The position numbers were made by a program, and so were the translations under genes. The notes beneath the pieces were generated by a model. The model searched no databases. It had not been told where the DNA came from and saw nothing but the letters and a program-made list of their open reading frames with translations. 64,000 bases of DNA, taken from the NCBI GenBank assembly GCA_014238905.1, contig JABAAE010000015.1, forward strand, positions 161,442-225,441. The letters are read 5' to 3'. This DNA comes from Planctomycetota bacterium (GTDB lineage: Bacteria; Planctomycetota; Planctomycetia; Pirellulales; Pirellulaceae). Shown here one piece after another: positions 19,673-29,071 of the stretch (position 1 is the stretch's first letter; each line of letters opens with the position of its first letter).

Positions 19673-19827
19673 TGATCCGTTTGGCATTGGAAGGCTAATT
19701 CTTCGATCCTGTCAGATCATCGTCTTTCTCTCTCTAAAAAACGAAAGCCATGCCGAGCTCATGCTCTCGCTGGAAGGTGTTGAACGGTTTTTTTCTTAAA
19801 AAGATGTTATGCTGACCCCAACGACCA

Positions 19828-20406
19828 ATGCTCTCTCCTGTTCTCAATGGCAAATTTGCTGTGCTTCCCTATGTTCTACTGATCGGTATTGCTGTTCCGG
19901 TCGTCGAGATTCTCTTATTGCTCTGGATGGCAGAGGCGATTGGGTTCTGGATGACGGTAGGAATTATTTTCATCACCGGAGGTTTGGGAGCCACTTTGTG
20001 GCGGTACCAGGGAATTGGTGTTCTGGGCAGATTGCGGCAAGGCATTCATCAAAAACAGTCACCCGGTGATGCTCTGATGGATGGCGCCATGATCTTCTTT
20101 GCAGGCGGACTGTTGCTGACCCCGGGGATCCTGACCGATTTGGTAGGATTTTCGTTGTTGATACCTTGGAATCGAAAATTTCTCAGGAATCGGATGAAGG
20201 CCCATTTCAGTTCTCGATTTCAATTCATGAATGTTGCTGGAAGTCATCCATTCCAGGCTCCTCCCTTTGCACATCGAGGCCCAGACAACGATTTGGACAC
20301 CGAGGGCGATGATATTGTCGAAGGAGAAATTCTGTCCAGGACGATCCTGAACGAATCGGAATATCACTTGTCTGCTGATGACGATCAGGAAAATCGAAAC
20401 ACCTAA
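19828..20406 (+). CDS. fxsA: FxsA family membrane protein
   Basis: The 192-residue protein has the FxsA layout of about four short membrane segments (LPYVLLIGIAVPVVEILLLLW; a GIIFITGGLGATLWRYQG segment; MIFFAGGLLLTPGILTDLVG). The conserved GALLTPGxxTD-like motif is seen as GGLLLTPGILTD. A hydrophilic acidic tail follows. FxsA of E. coli reduces exclusion of phage T7 by the F plasmid when overproduced; the normal role is unknown. It converges on the following minus-strand gene. Confidence 0.88.
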   Translation: MLSPVLNGKFAVLPYVLLIGIAVPVVEILLLLWMAEAIGFWMTVGIIFITGGLGATLWRYQGIGVLGRLRQGIHQKQSPGDALMDGAMIFFAGGLLLTPGILTDLVGFSLLIPWNRKFLRNRMKAHFSSRFQFMNVAGSHPFQAPPFAHRGPDNDLDTEGDDIVEGEILSRTILNESEYHLSADDDQENRNT

Positions 20407-20490
20407 TGGTTCTTTTGTTCCTGCTCCAAGACCAGGCTCTGGATCGATTTGCAACACCTCAAACAGGCTTGTTTTTTAGAATCCAGTGGC

Positions 20491-23169
20491 CTACTGAACC
20501 TGCAGGGTAAGGAATCGAATCCTGGAGTCTTTACCCAATACCGCTAATTTCTCACCCCCTGGCTGAACTGCCAAATCCACCGCTTCAAAATCATCGAGCT
20601 GAACTCGATCAACCAGCTGATCATCCGACGAGTTGGCAACGTCCCAGGTGCATATCGAATGATCTGCGTGAAGAGTCACCATATAGCGTGGATTTGACAA
20701 GAACCGGATTGCAAGAGGCTTCCAGGCAACCGTCCACTCGGCTTTTCGCGTCCCCCGAAAGGCCCGGTAAAAGATTCTGTCCTCGGCCGCGATGGCGATG
20801 CCGATGCCATTTTCCGCCAAGTCAAAATCAACAATATTTTTGCCTGAAAAAAGTGTCGATGTCGTGTTGGATTTTGAAACACGAATCAAATTTCGATGGC
20901 CGGCGAGAACCAACGAACTGGAACCTGGTATCACTCGAATGCGTTTGGGAATAAATGCAGCTGAGGACTTGGTAAAATCAGGTTGCTGGGTTGGCTGGGG
21001 ATTCGAGGACGGCTCCGACCTCCAACGATAAATCAACTGATCGGCCAAGGCAAAGACAGTTCCGTCGGTGGAAATGTCGGCCGCTCGAATGGGCTGTTTC
21101 GCTTGCAAGCGTCGAGATGGTCTGGAAAAATCTCCCGACGCTTGTAGTTCTCCCATTTGATAGGTCAGCAATCCTTCGCGCGGCTTTAAGATGGCAAAAC
21201 CGGCATCTTGAGTCACCACAATGGGATGATCAAAATACTGGTAGGAAAAATCGTCAAATACGACGCGTTTTCCCAGGATATCAAAAATGCGAAATCCTTC
21301 TTCGTGAAGCACTCCCACGTGTCTTGAGTCCAGAAATCGAATTGACTTGGCGGTTGCGCCGGATTGCAGGTGCTCTTGATGATTCCTATCCAGCAAGAGT
21401 GCCGGCGGGATCGATCTGTCGGAAAGGGGGCCTTTCAATCCAAAATCCTGTGTGAGCTCCTCGATTCGTTTGCTCGTCTTCTTGGCAATTTGTTCGGAAG
21501 ACGCCAGTTTTTGGTACTCACCGAACCAATACAGCGATCTTGCCCGAAAAAGCGATGATTCCTTTTCCATTGATTCGGACGCCGCAAACCATAGCTCCGC
21601 CATTTCCACCATCGCATCCAAATCGGAGGGATTAAAATCGGCAAAATTTTGCGCCACCGCCACAATTGGCTTTAGATTACTTTGGCGGTAATGCTCCATG
21701 CCTACATCCCAGTCCGAATCCATAAAGCAGTGAAACGCACCCAGAAGACGATGATCCTGCGGGGTTAAATCGCCTGATTTTCGGCGTGAAATCAGCTCAG
21801 CCATCTTCTGATGGATCTCCTTCTTCAGCTGAAACGAATTCAGAAGCCTCGAAAAATAGGGCAAGTCCATCCACCTTCCCATCGGTGACTGACCAATCTG
21901 AATCACATTCTTTAACAATTCTTCTGCCGATAAATACGATTCGGTTGATTCCAACTCCTGAACTACCAATTCCACTTCATTAAGATACGACACTAGCGAA
22001 ACTTGAGAATCGATAACGGGCGTCAACAACTTCAGGTACTTGACTTTTGCAGAGGGCACATCAATTTGAAATCGAGCCGAAAGGGAGGATGCAAACGCCT
22101 CAGACGACTGACAATGCCTTAACAACTTCAATTGCTCGATCACGATACTAAAAATCGCGTAGGCTCGATCAGGGTTTCGTTCATCCACCGCATATTGCAA
22201 CAATTCTTCAATCAAGACGAATCGGCTTTGTTTGGATAGTTCATTCTGAATCCCGTACTCCTTTGTCAAGACTCCGACAAAACTCTCATAACGCTCTTTC
22301 GGCGGAATGGGGACACGTGAGATCGGCTCTTTTGTTTTTTTTCCAACGGATTGTCCGATGATAATAGTTTGATCGGGGGAATCCTTGTTTTCCATTTCCG
22401 TTGGCGAAGACTCCTTCCCGATCTCCGCAACCGTTTCGGTACCGGATTGTCCGGAGGTCAAATGCGGGTTTTCAGGTTTGTTTTTTTCGTCGGGAAAATC
22501 CCCTTTTTCTTTTTTCGCATCCAGGACCGGCTTCTTCTCATTAGGCGAGTTCTCTTGACCCTCACGATCTGGCTCAATTATCCCACCCGGTGCAGAACGG
22601 TTCGCCAACTCCGCTGGGGAAGTGAGCTCCGCTGGGGAAGTGAGCTCCGAAAGCTCCTTCCAATCCCCCAGATAGACAATCCATCCCACCACCCCCAAAA
22701 CTGGTACCAGGCCCAACACCAGCCAGAACTGGACGGAACGTTTTTTTTTCCGAAAGTGCTGGAGTCGGTCCCCCACCTTCAGCGATGAAATTTCTGCAGG
22801 CAAGGGAGGAGCAACGGGCGGCTGCCGAGTGCCCGCAACCTGTTGTTGCAACTGCATATCATAAGCCGCTTTTTCCGATAGATTAAGGAGGCAGTTCCTA
22901 GCCCTTGAAACCTGATTCAATAATGCTTGGGCTGCCTGTCCATAGTCACCATCGAGAAAAGTCCGCAAGTGGTTCAACCGATTGTCGGCAGCGGTTTGGA
23001 TCAACTGGGTATCGTTTTCAAAGGCAGCCAATCCCAACAGAGAATAAAAATGGGGAGGCTGTTCAGAAGGTGAAATCCCCAACCACTGAAGATAGGGATC
23101 AAATGGCTCTGACATTTCTTCAGCGTCCTCAGAAATCGGGGCTTGAATCAAAACACTCATCTTAAACAA
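20491..23169 (-). CDS. Membrane-anchored beta-propeller protein with planctomycete N-terminal domain
   Basis: The 892-residue protein has a cytoplasmic N-terminal module at about residues 22-110 (YLQWLGISPSEQPPHFYSLLG... then a helical AADNRLNHLRTF and SRARNCLLNLSEKAAYD). I recognise this J-domain-like arrangement from planctomycete multidomain proteins. One membrane helix follows at about 148-167 (FWLVLGLVPVLGVVGWIVYL), then a low-complexity acidic/Pro linker. A helical region and a C-terminal WD40-like beta-propeller (about 600-892) complete it. The linker holds an in-frame 18-bp duplication encoding repeated SPAELT. Partner and function are unknown; the architecture suggests a scaffold or sensor across the cytoplasmic membrane. 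Confidence 0.75.
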   Translation of the reverse strand: MFKMSVLIQAPISEDAEEMSEPFDPYLQWLGISPSEQPPHFYSLLGLAAFENDTQLIQTAADNRLNHLRTFLDGDYGQAAQALLNQVSRARNCLLNLSEKAAYDMQLQQQVAGTRQPPVAPPLPAEISSLKVGDRLQHFRKKKRSVQFWLVLGLVPVLGVVGWIVYLGDWKELSELTSPAELTSPAELANRSAPGGIIEPDREGQENSPNEKKPVLDAKKEKGDFPDEKNKPENPHLTSGQSGTETVAEIGKESSPTEMENKDSPDQTIIIGQSVGKKTKEPISRVPIPPKERYESFVGVLTKEYGIQNELSKQSRFVLIEELLQYAVDERNPDRAYAIFSIVIEQLKLLRHCQSSEAFASSLSARFQIDVPSAKVKYLKLLTPVIDSQVSLVSYLNEVELVVQELESTESYLSAEELLKNVIQIGQSPMGRWMDLPYFSRLLNSFQLKKEIHQKMAELISRRKSGDLTPQDHRLLGAFHCFMDSDWDVGMEHYRQSNLKPIVAVAQNFADFNPSDLDAMVEMAELWFAASESMEKESSLFRARSLYWFGEYQKLASSEQIAKKTSKRIEELTQDFGLKGPLSDRSIPPALLLDRNHQEHLQSGATAKSIRFLDSRHVGVLHEEGFRIFDILGKRVVFDDFSYQYFDHPIVVTQDAGFAILKPREGLLTYQMGELQASGDFSRPSRRLQAKQPIRAADISTDGTVFALADQLIYRWRSEPSSNPQPTQQPDFTKSSAAFIPKRIRVIPGSSSLVLAGHRNLIRVSKSNTTSTLFSGKNIVDFDLAENGIGIAIAAEDRIFYRAFRGTRKAEWTVAWKPLAIRFLSNPRYMVTLHADHSICTWDVANSSDDQLVDRVQLDDFEAVDLAVQPGGEKLAVLGKDSRIRFLTLQVQ
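22609..22648. repeat. In-frame tandem duplication, 18 bp x 2 plus partial
   Basis: CTCCGCTGGGGAAGTGAG occurs twice (22609-22626, 22627-22644) followed by CTCC. On the minus strand it encodes a duplicated six-residue SPAELT unit in the linker of the 892-residue protein. Confidence 0.95.
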
Positions 23170-23198
23170 TTCACTGTTATTGAACAGCTTGATCAGAA

Positions 23199-23258
23199 GA
23201 TCCTCGATATGCTGATCCTCGCTATGCTGATCCTCGCTATGCTGATCTTGGCTATCTT
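23199..23258. repeat. Tandem array, 15 bp x 4
   Basis: Copies of GATCCTCGCTATGCT start at 23199, 23214, 23229 and 23244. The first has one mismatch, the next two are identical and the last is diverged. It lies between the divergent genes at 23169 and 23516, beside a second array. Confidence 0.95.
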
Positions 23259-23293
23259 AATCCCTGGTTCAGTAGCCCATGAACTCGGCTGCC

Positions 23294-23373
23294 CTGAAAC
23301 ATCGGCTGTCGGAAACATCGGCTGTCGGAAACATAGGCTGTCGGAAACATAGGCCGTCGGAAACATAGGGGAC
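23294..23373. repeat. Tandem array, 16 bp x 5
   Basis: Copies of CGGAAACATCGGCTGT begin every 16 bp at 23294, 23310, 23326, 23342 and 23358, with C/A and T/C variants. The unit is not a multiple of three and the site is intergenic. Together with the array at 23199 it fills much of a divergent promoter region. Confidence 0.95.
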
Positions 23374-23515
23374 CGGCAAAAACCACTACGGTGGTTGATT
23401 GCATTGGCGATTGGCTCGAGAATAAAGAACCGAAACGACATCTCATTGAAATCAATGCGAGATGGCGTTTTTGATGATGACTTTCCAATATGGCTCTCCA
23501 CGATCTTCAAGCGAC

Positions 23516-25396
23516 ATGAACTCATTCAAATCCACTGCCAGTCAAAAACAATTCTTCATTGGAAGTTTTTCCATTCTTTCATGGTTGTTTTTTCTTTCCC
23601 CTTTGGTTTTGGCCGTTGGTTTGGGCCCTGCTTTATCCTTGGCACAGGACGCATCATCGTCGAAACAACCAGACTCGTCGAAACATCCAGGTTTCATCAT
23701 CTGGTCTCGAGCTAACTCAACCGACAACGTGCCGGCCGAGGCTGTTTTTTTTCGTAGGTCTTTCAATACCCCTTCGTTTCACTCCAAACAAACCAAGGCC
23801 ATCCTACAGATCACTTGCGACGATGGTTACCGCGTTTATATAAATGGTCAGGAAATTGGTAGTGACAAAGTTTGGCAGTCAATTGAGTCCTTTGACATCA
23901 CCGCACAATTAAAAACTGGCAAGAATGCCATTGCAGTTCAGGCCGAAAACGCGAGTTCAAGTCCGGCAGGTTTATTTGCCACGATACGGTTTACCGATGG
24001 CAAGCAAACATCCCAGTTTCATACCGATCGAACTTGGAAGTATTCCGGCGTGGCCACGCCGGGTTGGCGTTTCCACGACTTCAAGGATGATGGCTGGAAA
24101 AATTCTTTTGAGCAAGGAAAAAGAGGAGCAACCAACCCGTGGGCCAACACGTTCACTTGGCAGGCGAAGATAAGCAAACCAAAAATCCGTCAGGCGAAAC
24201 GAAAGAATCGAACTGGTTTTGAGTTGGTCAATGGAGACCGAGTCGTTTGGCTCGGCGATACATTTATCGAGCGAATGCAAACCAATGATTATTTAGAGAC
24301 CCTTTTGACCACACAGTTTCCTCATCTCGATTTGAAATTTAGAAATTTAGGCTGGAGCGGTGACAATGTGTTTGGATTGTCACGGGCTGTGTTTGGTGAC
24401 CAGGCCAACGGATTCCGTCGGCTTGAAAACGATATCAAGATTGCCGATCCTACCCTGATCGTTATTGGCTACGGACGAAATGAGTCATTCCTGGGAACCC
24501 CCTTTCTGCCCCAATTCTTGGCGGGTCTGGAAAACCTGGTGAAAGTCCTGCGAACAACCCGGTCCGATATCGTGTTCCTCTCCCCCAGCCTGATGGAGAA
24601 TCTGGGACCGCCATTGCCGGATCCAGCCGAAAAAAATCGGCGAATCCGGGTTTATTCTCAGGCGATCCGGGAATTCGCCAAAGCTCATCGATGTCATTTT
24701 ATTGACAACCTGAAACCACTGGGTGAATCAACCGTTTCCAAAACCGACGTACCAGCCATCCGTGATCGCCTAACAGACAACGGGTTGCACTTTAATGAAT
24801 ACGGTTACTGGAGAACCGCACCCGAACTTGCGAAAAAGTTTGGCGCATTAGACGATCCGGTCAAAATGATTTTTGACCTTCAACAGAAAACACTCACGGC
24901 AACGGGTACGACCATTCATTCGGTCCAGTTCCATGAGAACCAGATCGAATTTGTAGCTTTGGATGATCGACTAATGGCTTGCCCACCGCCACAATATTCA
25001 CCTAGAGGCGGCTCCATGATGGCAACACACGATCGCATCCAGATCAACGGATTAACGCCCGGAACCTACGGACTGAAAATGGACGGCACCCCTACAATCA
25101 TGGCATCCCATCAGGAATGGAGCGTGGGTGTCCTGATCAATCGCAGCAAGTATGTTTCCCAACCGCAACAACTCAGGCAGTTGATTCTCCGGAAGAACGA
25201 AATGTTCTTTCATCGCTATCGGCCGCAAAACGAAACTTACCTGTTTCTCTTCCGAAAACATGAACAGGGAAATAACGCCGTAGAGATCCCCCAATTTGAT
25301 CCCATTGTCGAAGATTTGGAAAAACAGATTCAACAACTTAAAAAAGCCAAACCGATTCGGTACTCATTATCAAAAATCGAAACCACTGGTAAATGA
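23516..25396 (+). CDS. Secreted SGNH/GDSL-type hydrolase-like protein with N-terminal beta-sandwich
   Basis: From the ATG at 23516 (626 residues) the protein opens with a signal peptide ending near ALSLAQ; the longer frame from 23462 would displace it. A galactose-binding-like beta-sandwich follows (DDGYRVYINGQEIG; TGKNAIAVQAENA). The SGNH domain starts at VVWLGDTFIER (GDT at about 247-249 instead of GDS). It continues with NLGWSGDNVFGLSR and IVIGYGRNE and has the C-terminal D-x-x-H-like DNGLHFNEYGY. If the nucleophile Ser is truly Thr, activity may be altered. It is directly followed by a PVC-type cytochrome gene, a pairing I know from planctomycetes. A carbohydrate-ester role is inference. 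Confidence 0.82.
   Translation: MNSFKSTASQKQFFIGSFSILSWLFFLSPLVLAVGLGPALSLAQDASSSKQPDSSKHPGFIIWSRANSTDNVPAEAVFFRRSFNTPSFHSKQTKAILQITCDDGYRVYINGQEIGSDKVWQSIESFDITAQLKTGKNAIAVQAENASSSPAGLFATIRFTDGKQTSQFHTDRTWKYSGVATPGWRFHDFKDDGWKNSFEQGKRGATNPWANTFTWQAKISKPKIRQAKRKNRTGFELVNGDRVVWLGDTFIERMQTNDYLETLLTTQFPHLDLKFRNLGWSGDNVFGLSRAVFGDQANGFRRLENDIKIADPTLIVIGYGRNESFLGTPFLPQFLAGLENLVKVLRTTRSDIVFLSPSLMENLGPPLPDPAEKNRRIRVYSQAIREFAKAHRCHFIDNLKPLGESTVSKTDVPAIRDRLTDNGLHFNEYGYWRTAPELAKKFGALDDPVKMIFDLQQKTLTATGTTIHSVQFHENQIEFVALDDRLMACPPPQYSPRGGSMMATHDRIQINGLTPGTYGLKMDGTPTIMASHQEWSVGVLINRSKYVSQPQQLRQLILRKNEMFFHRYRPQNETYLFLFRKHEQGNNAVEIPQFDPIVEDLEKQIQQLKKAKPIRYSLSKIETTGK
23657..23692. repeat. In-frame tandem duplication, 18 bp x 2 (diverged)
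   Basis: TCGTCGAAACAACCAGAC is followed by a copy with three mismatches. It encodes SSKQPD then SSKHPG, just after the predicted signal peptide of the SGNH protein. Confidence 0.8.
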
Positions 25397-25480
25397 GTTA
25401 GCCGGTAGCAGGACAATCTGCCCGCGTTCCATTTTCGCTTTCATCTCAATCTGATTCACAAATACAAAAAAGATATTGCC

Positions 25481-28400
25481 ATGCATCAAGGATCCCCCTG
25501 CAAGCTGAATCAACCGAAACACCCCGGTTTCACCTGGGCAGCCCATCTGTTAATTGCAACGATTTTGGTGTTCAGCAGTGGAACGCCCTTCGCTTGGGGC
25601 CAAAGAAACCTCAAGGACATACCAGACTCGGACCCGGAAATCGAACGAAAATCATTTATTTTAGCGGATGGATTTGAAGTCAACCTGTTTGCAGGTGATC
25701 CGCAGATTGCCAAACCAATTCACATGAACTTTGATGAACGGGGCAGGCTATGGGTCGCCGGAAGCAGTGTCTACCCGCATATCCAGCCAGGTAAAAAAGC
25801 AAATGACAAGATCCTGATCTTGGAAGATACCAATGGAGATGGAAAATCGGATAAGACCACGGTCTTTGCCGATGGCTTACTCATTCCTACCGGCGTCGCA
25901 CCAGCCCCCGGTGGCTGCTACGTTGCCAACAGTACGGAGTTGATCCATTTGATCGATACCGACGGCGACGGCAAAGCGGACCAAAAGAAAATTATCCTTT
26001 CAGGTTTCGGCACCGAAGACACCCATCATATTTTGCATTCGTTAAGGTGGGGACACGATGGCTGCCTGTATATGAATCAATCCATTTACATTCATAGTCA
26101 TATCGAAACACCGTACGGAGTTAAGCGATTGAATGCAGGTGGAATTTGGCGGTTTCGTCCAGAAACCCTTGAACTGGAGGTCCTGTGCGAAGGATTCGTG
26201 AATCCTTGGGGCCACCATTTCGACTACTGGGGGCAAAACTTTGCGACCGACGGCGCCTATGGCGAGGGAATTAATTATGTTTTCCCGGGTAGTGTTTTTG
26301 TCACCGCCTACAAGGCGAAACGAGTTTTGAAAGGACTGAATCCCGGTAGTCCCAAGCACTGCGGTTTAGAAATCCTAAGCGGCCGACACCTGCCAGCAGA
26401 ATTCCAGGGCAATATGATTACCAACGACTTCCGGGCAAATCGCGTTTGCCGATTCGTCGTTACGGAAAATGGCACATCTGCTTTCTCGTCCCGCCAAGAA
26501 ACCGAACTTATCAAGACCAAGCACATCGCGTTCCGTCCTATTGATGTCAAAATGGGACCTGATGGAGCCATCTACATCGCCGATTGGTACAACCCAATCA
26601 TTCAACATGGAGAAGTTGATTTCCGTGATCCACGACGAGATCATGTTCACGGTCGGATTTGGCGGCTGACCTATAAAGGTAACAAAACACTCAACCATCC
26701 TGACTTGACCAACAGTTCAACAGCGGAATTGCTCCAACAGTTAACCGCTCCGGAGAACTGGGTTCGGCTCCATGCCAAACGGTTGTTAAAACAGAGATCG
26801 TCCGACGTCGTTTCGCTGGAATTAAAAAAATGGCTGACCGATCTTGACCCCAAATCCCCCGAATATAATCATCACCGCCTGGAAGCACTTTGGGCCTATC
26901 AGTCTATCCGGGTTGTCAATCAACCTCTGCTCAACGAGCTTCTTAAAAACCAAGACCATCGGGTGCGTGCCGCTGCACTGCGAGTAGCCAGAGAATGGAA
27001 AGACCATTTAGCCAATCCACAGCTTGAGTTTGCTGATGCCATCAACGACAGCCATCCCAGGGTTCGTCTGGAAGGTGTCAGAGGCCTGTCACTTTTTCCC
27101 AAAGCTGAATCCGCCAGTAAAGCCTTGAAAGTTCTTGACCGTCCTATGGATCCTTACCTCGATTTTGCGTTATGGAAAACGCTGAGGGAATTGAAAGAAT
27201 CCTGGGTTCCGCAACTGGTCTCAGGCAGATTTCAATTCGACAACAACTTGGACCACTTGACGTTTGCTCTCAAGGCAGCTGATTCACCGGCTGTCGTCCA
27301 GCCACTATTTAACCTTGCCAACGATCCGACGACTTCCGATGAAAAACGAGCAGAGGTCTATGGAATATTGGCCTCACTTGGAAACGCCCAGCAGCTTGGA
27401 ATGATCGCCGAAAAAGCAATCGCTTATTCGAAAACCAAGCCTGAAATCACTGAAAAGATTATCCGGCAGCTTGCTAATCTCAGTCGGCAAAGAAGTCTGG
27501 TTCCAAATTTCGATCGTCAAAGACTAGTCGCCCTAATCGACCACTCCTCCCCATCAGTATCCGACGCCGCTGTTTTGGCTGCGGGGATTTGGAAAATCGA
27601 AGAGGCCAGGGAAAAACTTTCTGATCTCGCCACCTTGGGAAACTTAAACGCCATCGACAGCGTCGCACTGCTGGGTGGGGAAAAATCAAAATCGTTGCTC
27701 GGCCAACTTGCCACCGACAAAATCGGGATCGAAATCCGTCAGAGGGCGACCAATGTCCTGTCGCTGGTCGACATTCCCTTGGCAGCCAAAAAAGCAGTCG
27801 CTCTTTTAAAAGAATCGCCGGCTCAACTTTCCCCTCAGGCTACCATTGATTTTCTATTAAAAACCAAAGGAGGACCTCAGGCGTTAGTCAAGGAACTAGC
27901 AAAAGTCCAACTCGATGCAGAAATTGCAAAACTGGCAGTTCGGTCGGCTCAGAGCTCGCCCACTCCCAACCAAAATCTGCTGCAGGCGTTCCGTAAAGCT
28001 GGCAATCTGGATGCTGCCAAATGGACTCCATCACCCGCTCTGACAAAACGGCTGCTTGGAAAAATAAAATCCGAAGGTAATCCGAGACGGGGAGAGTTGG
28101 TCTATCGTCGTCCACAACTGCAATGCCTTAAGTGCCATGCGATCGGCGGGGCAGGGGGTGTTGTCGGCCCGGAAATGAATAGTATCGGTGCAAGTGCGCA
28201 AGTCGATTACTTGATCGAGTCACTCTTGGAGCCTAATAAAAAAGTCAAGGAAAACTACCATTCGGTCGTTGTCCAGACCGTGGACGGCTTGCAGTTTAGC
28301 GGGGTTCCGATTCGCCAAACCGATTCGGAAACGGTACTCAGAACCGCCGAAGGAAAAGTGATTACGATCTCAGCCGACGATATCGAGGGCAAAAAAGATG

Positions 28401-28948
28401 GACGTTCCCTGATGCCGGCAGGACTGGTTGATTCGCTCACCGAGACCGAAATCATTGATCTCGTTGCCTTTTTATCCAGTCTCGGAAAAGTGGGTGAGTT
28501 TGCTATCGGTAATCGGCAGTATTCACGCAATTGGGAAACACTGGTTTGGACAAAAGAAGCAAATCAGCGTCTCAATCGCACCAGTCTTGATACGGCAGCC
28601 GTTGACGACCCTGCTCTCACATGGCGGGAAGAGATTGCGATGGTCAACGGCTCAATTGATTTGAGCTCTCTTCCTGAATTCAAACTCCCGCATTCCAATG
28701 TTCCCAAAACCAGTTTTCTACGGACAATACTTCAAGTGGACGTGGCCGGAACGGTCACGGTTCTGCTCGAGGAGCCCACCGGCATCCAACTCTGGATCGA
28801 TGGCAAGCCCACAAAGACCCAACGCGAGTTGACGCTCGAGCTTGCCGCCGGTGATCACCAATTTGTCTTGGCTGTCGACAAATCAGCAGAACGACAGGCT
28901 CGACTGGAGCTGCTAGCAAAACAATCGACAGCTGCTCGGTGGAAATAG
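25481..28948 (+). CDS. PVC-type haem-binding CxxCH dehydrogenase-like protein
   Basis: The 1155-residue exported protein has a signal region ending near GTPFAWGQ. Its N-terminal beta-propeller of the membrane-bound dehydrogenase type includes ILEDTNGDGKSDKTTVFADGL and DGAIYIADWYNP. Helical HEAT-like repeats follow (about 400-860), then a cytochrome c domain with CLKCH at residues 882-886 and VVGPEMNSIG. A final beta domain has a PA14-like look (VLLEEPTGIQLWIDGKPT). It probably oxidises a sugar or related substrate outside the membrane and passes electrons to the haem. It follows the SGNH gene by 84 bp. A 21-bp duplication spans its stop codon. Confidence 0.93.
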   Translation: MHQGSPCKLNQPKHPGFTWAAHLLIATILVFSSGTPFAWGQRNLKDIPDSDPEIERKSFILADGFEVNLFAGDPQIAKPIHMNFDERGRLWVAGSSVYPHIQPGKKANDKILILEDTNGDGKSDKTTVFADGLLIPTGVAPAPGGCYVANSTELIHLIDTDGDGKADQKKIILSGFGTEDTHHILHSLRWGHDGCLYMNQSIYIHSHIETPYGVKRLNAGGIWRFRPETLELEVLCEGFVNPWGHHFDYWGQNFATDGAYGEGINYVFPGSVFVTAYKAKRVLKGLNPGSPKHCGLEILSGRHLPAEFQGNMITNDFRANRVCRFVVTENGTSAFSSRQETELIKTKHIAFRPIDVKMGPDGAIYIADWYNPIIQHGEVDFRDPRRDHVHGRIWRLTYKGNKTLNHPDLTNSSTAELLQQLTAPENWVRLHAKRLLKQRSSDVVSLELKKWLTDLDPKSPEYNHHRLEALWAYQSIRVVNQPLLNELLKNQDHRVRAAALRVAREWKDHLANPQLEFADAINDSHPRVRLEGVRGLSLFPKAESASKALKVLDRPMDPYLDFALWKTLRELKESWVPQLVSGRFQFDNNLDHLTFALKAADSPAVVQPLFNLANDPTTSDEKRAEVYGILASLGNAQQLGMIAEKAIAYSKTKPEITEKIIRQLANLSRQRSLVPNFDRQRLVALIDHSSPSVSDAAVLAAGIWKIEEAREKLSDLATLGNLNAIDSVALLGGEKSKSLLGQLATDKIGIEIRQRATNVLSLVDIPLAAKKAVALLKESPAQLSPQATIDFLLKTKGGPQALVKELAKVQLDAEIAKLAVRSAQSSPTPNQNLLQAFRKAGNLDAAKWTPSPALTKRLLGKIKSEGNPRRGELVYRRPQLQCLKCHAIGGAGGVVGPEMNSIGASAQVDYLIESLLEPNKKVKENYHSVVVQTVDGLQFSGVPIRQTDSETVLRTAEGKVITISADDIEGKKDGRSLMPAGLVDSLTETEIIDLVAFLSSLGKVGEFAIGNRQYSRNWETLVWTKEANQRLNRTSLDTAAVDDPALTWREEIAMVNGSIDLSSLPEFKLPHSNVPKTSFLRTILQVDVAGTVTVLLEEPTGIQLWIDGKPTKTQRELTLELAAGDHQFVLAVDKSAERQARLELLAKQSTAARWK

Positions 28949-28969
28949 GCAGCTGCTCGGTGGAAATAG
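28928..28969. repeat. Tandem duplication across a stop codon, 21 bp x 2
   Basis: The unit GCAGCTGCTCGGTGGAAATAG (first copy begins ACAGC) covers the last codons and TAG stop of the PVC-cytochrome gene. An exact second copy follows in frame, so the stop is duplicated. Confidence 0.95.
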
Positions 28970-29071
28970 GCAGCAGAAATCTGGCTTTCCTGCCGAAACA
29001 TCTTGACCCGTTTTCTTTGAACTGATATTCAACGCACGTCGGTTTGGACTCCGGCATCTTGTCAGCCATTC

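Noticed and set aside
23193..23525. Minus-strand ORF of 110 codons and plus-strand ORF at 23143-23352
   Set aside because: Both are translations of the two tandem arrays and overlap on opposite strands.
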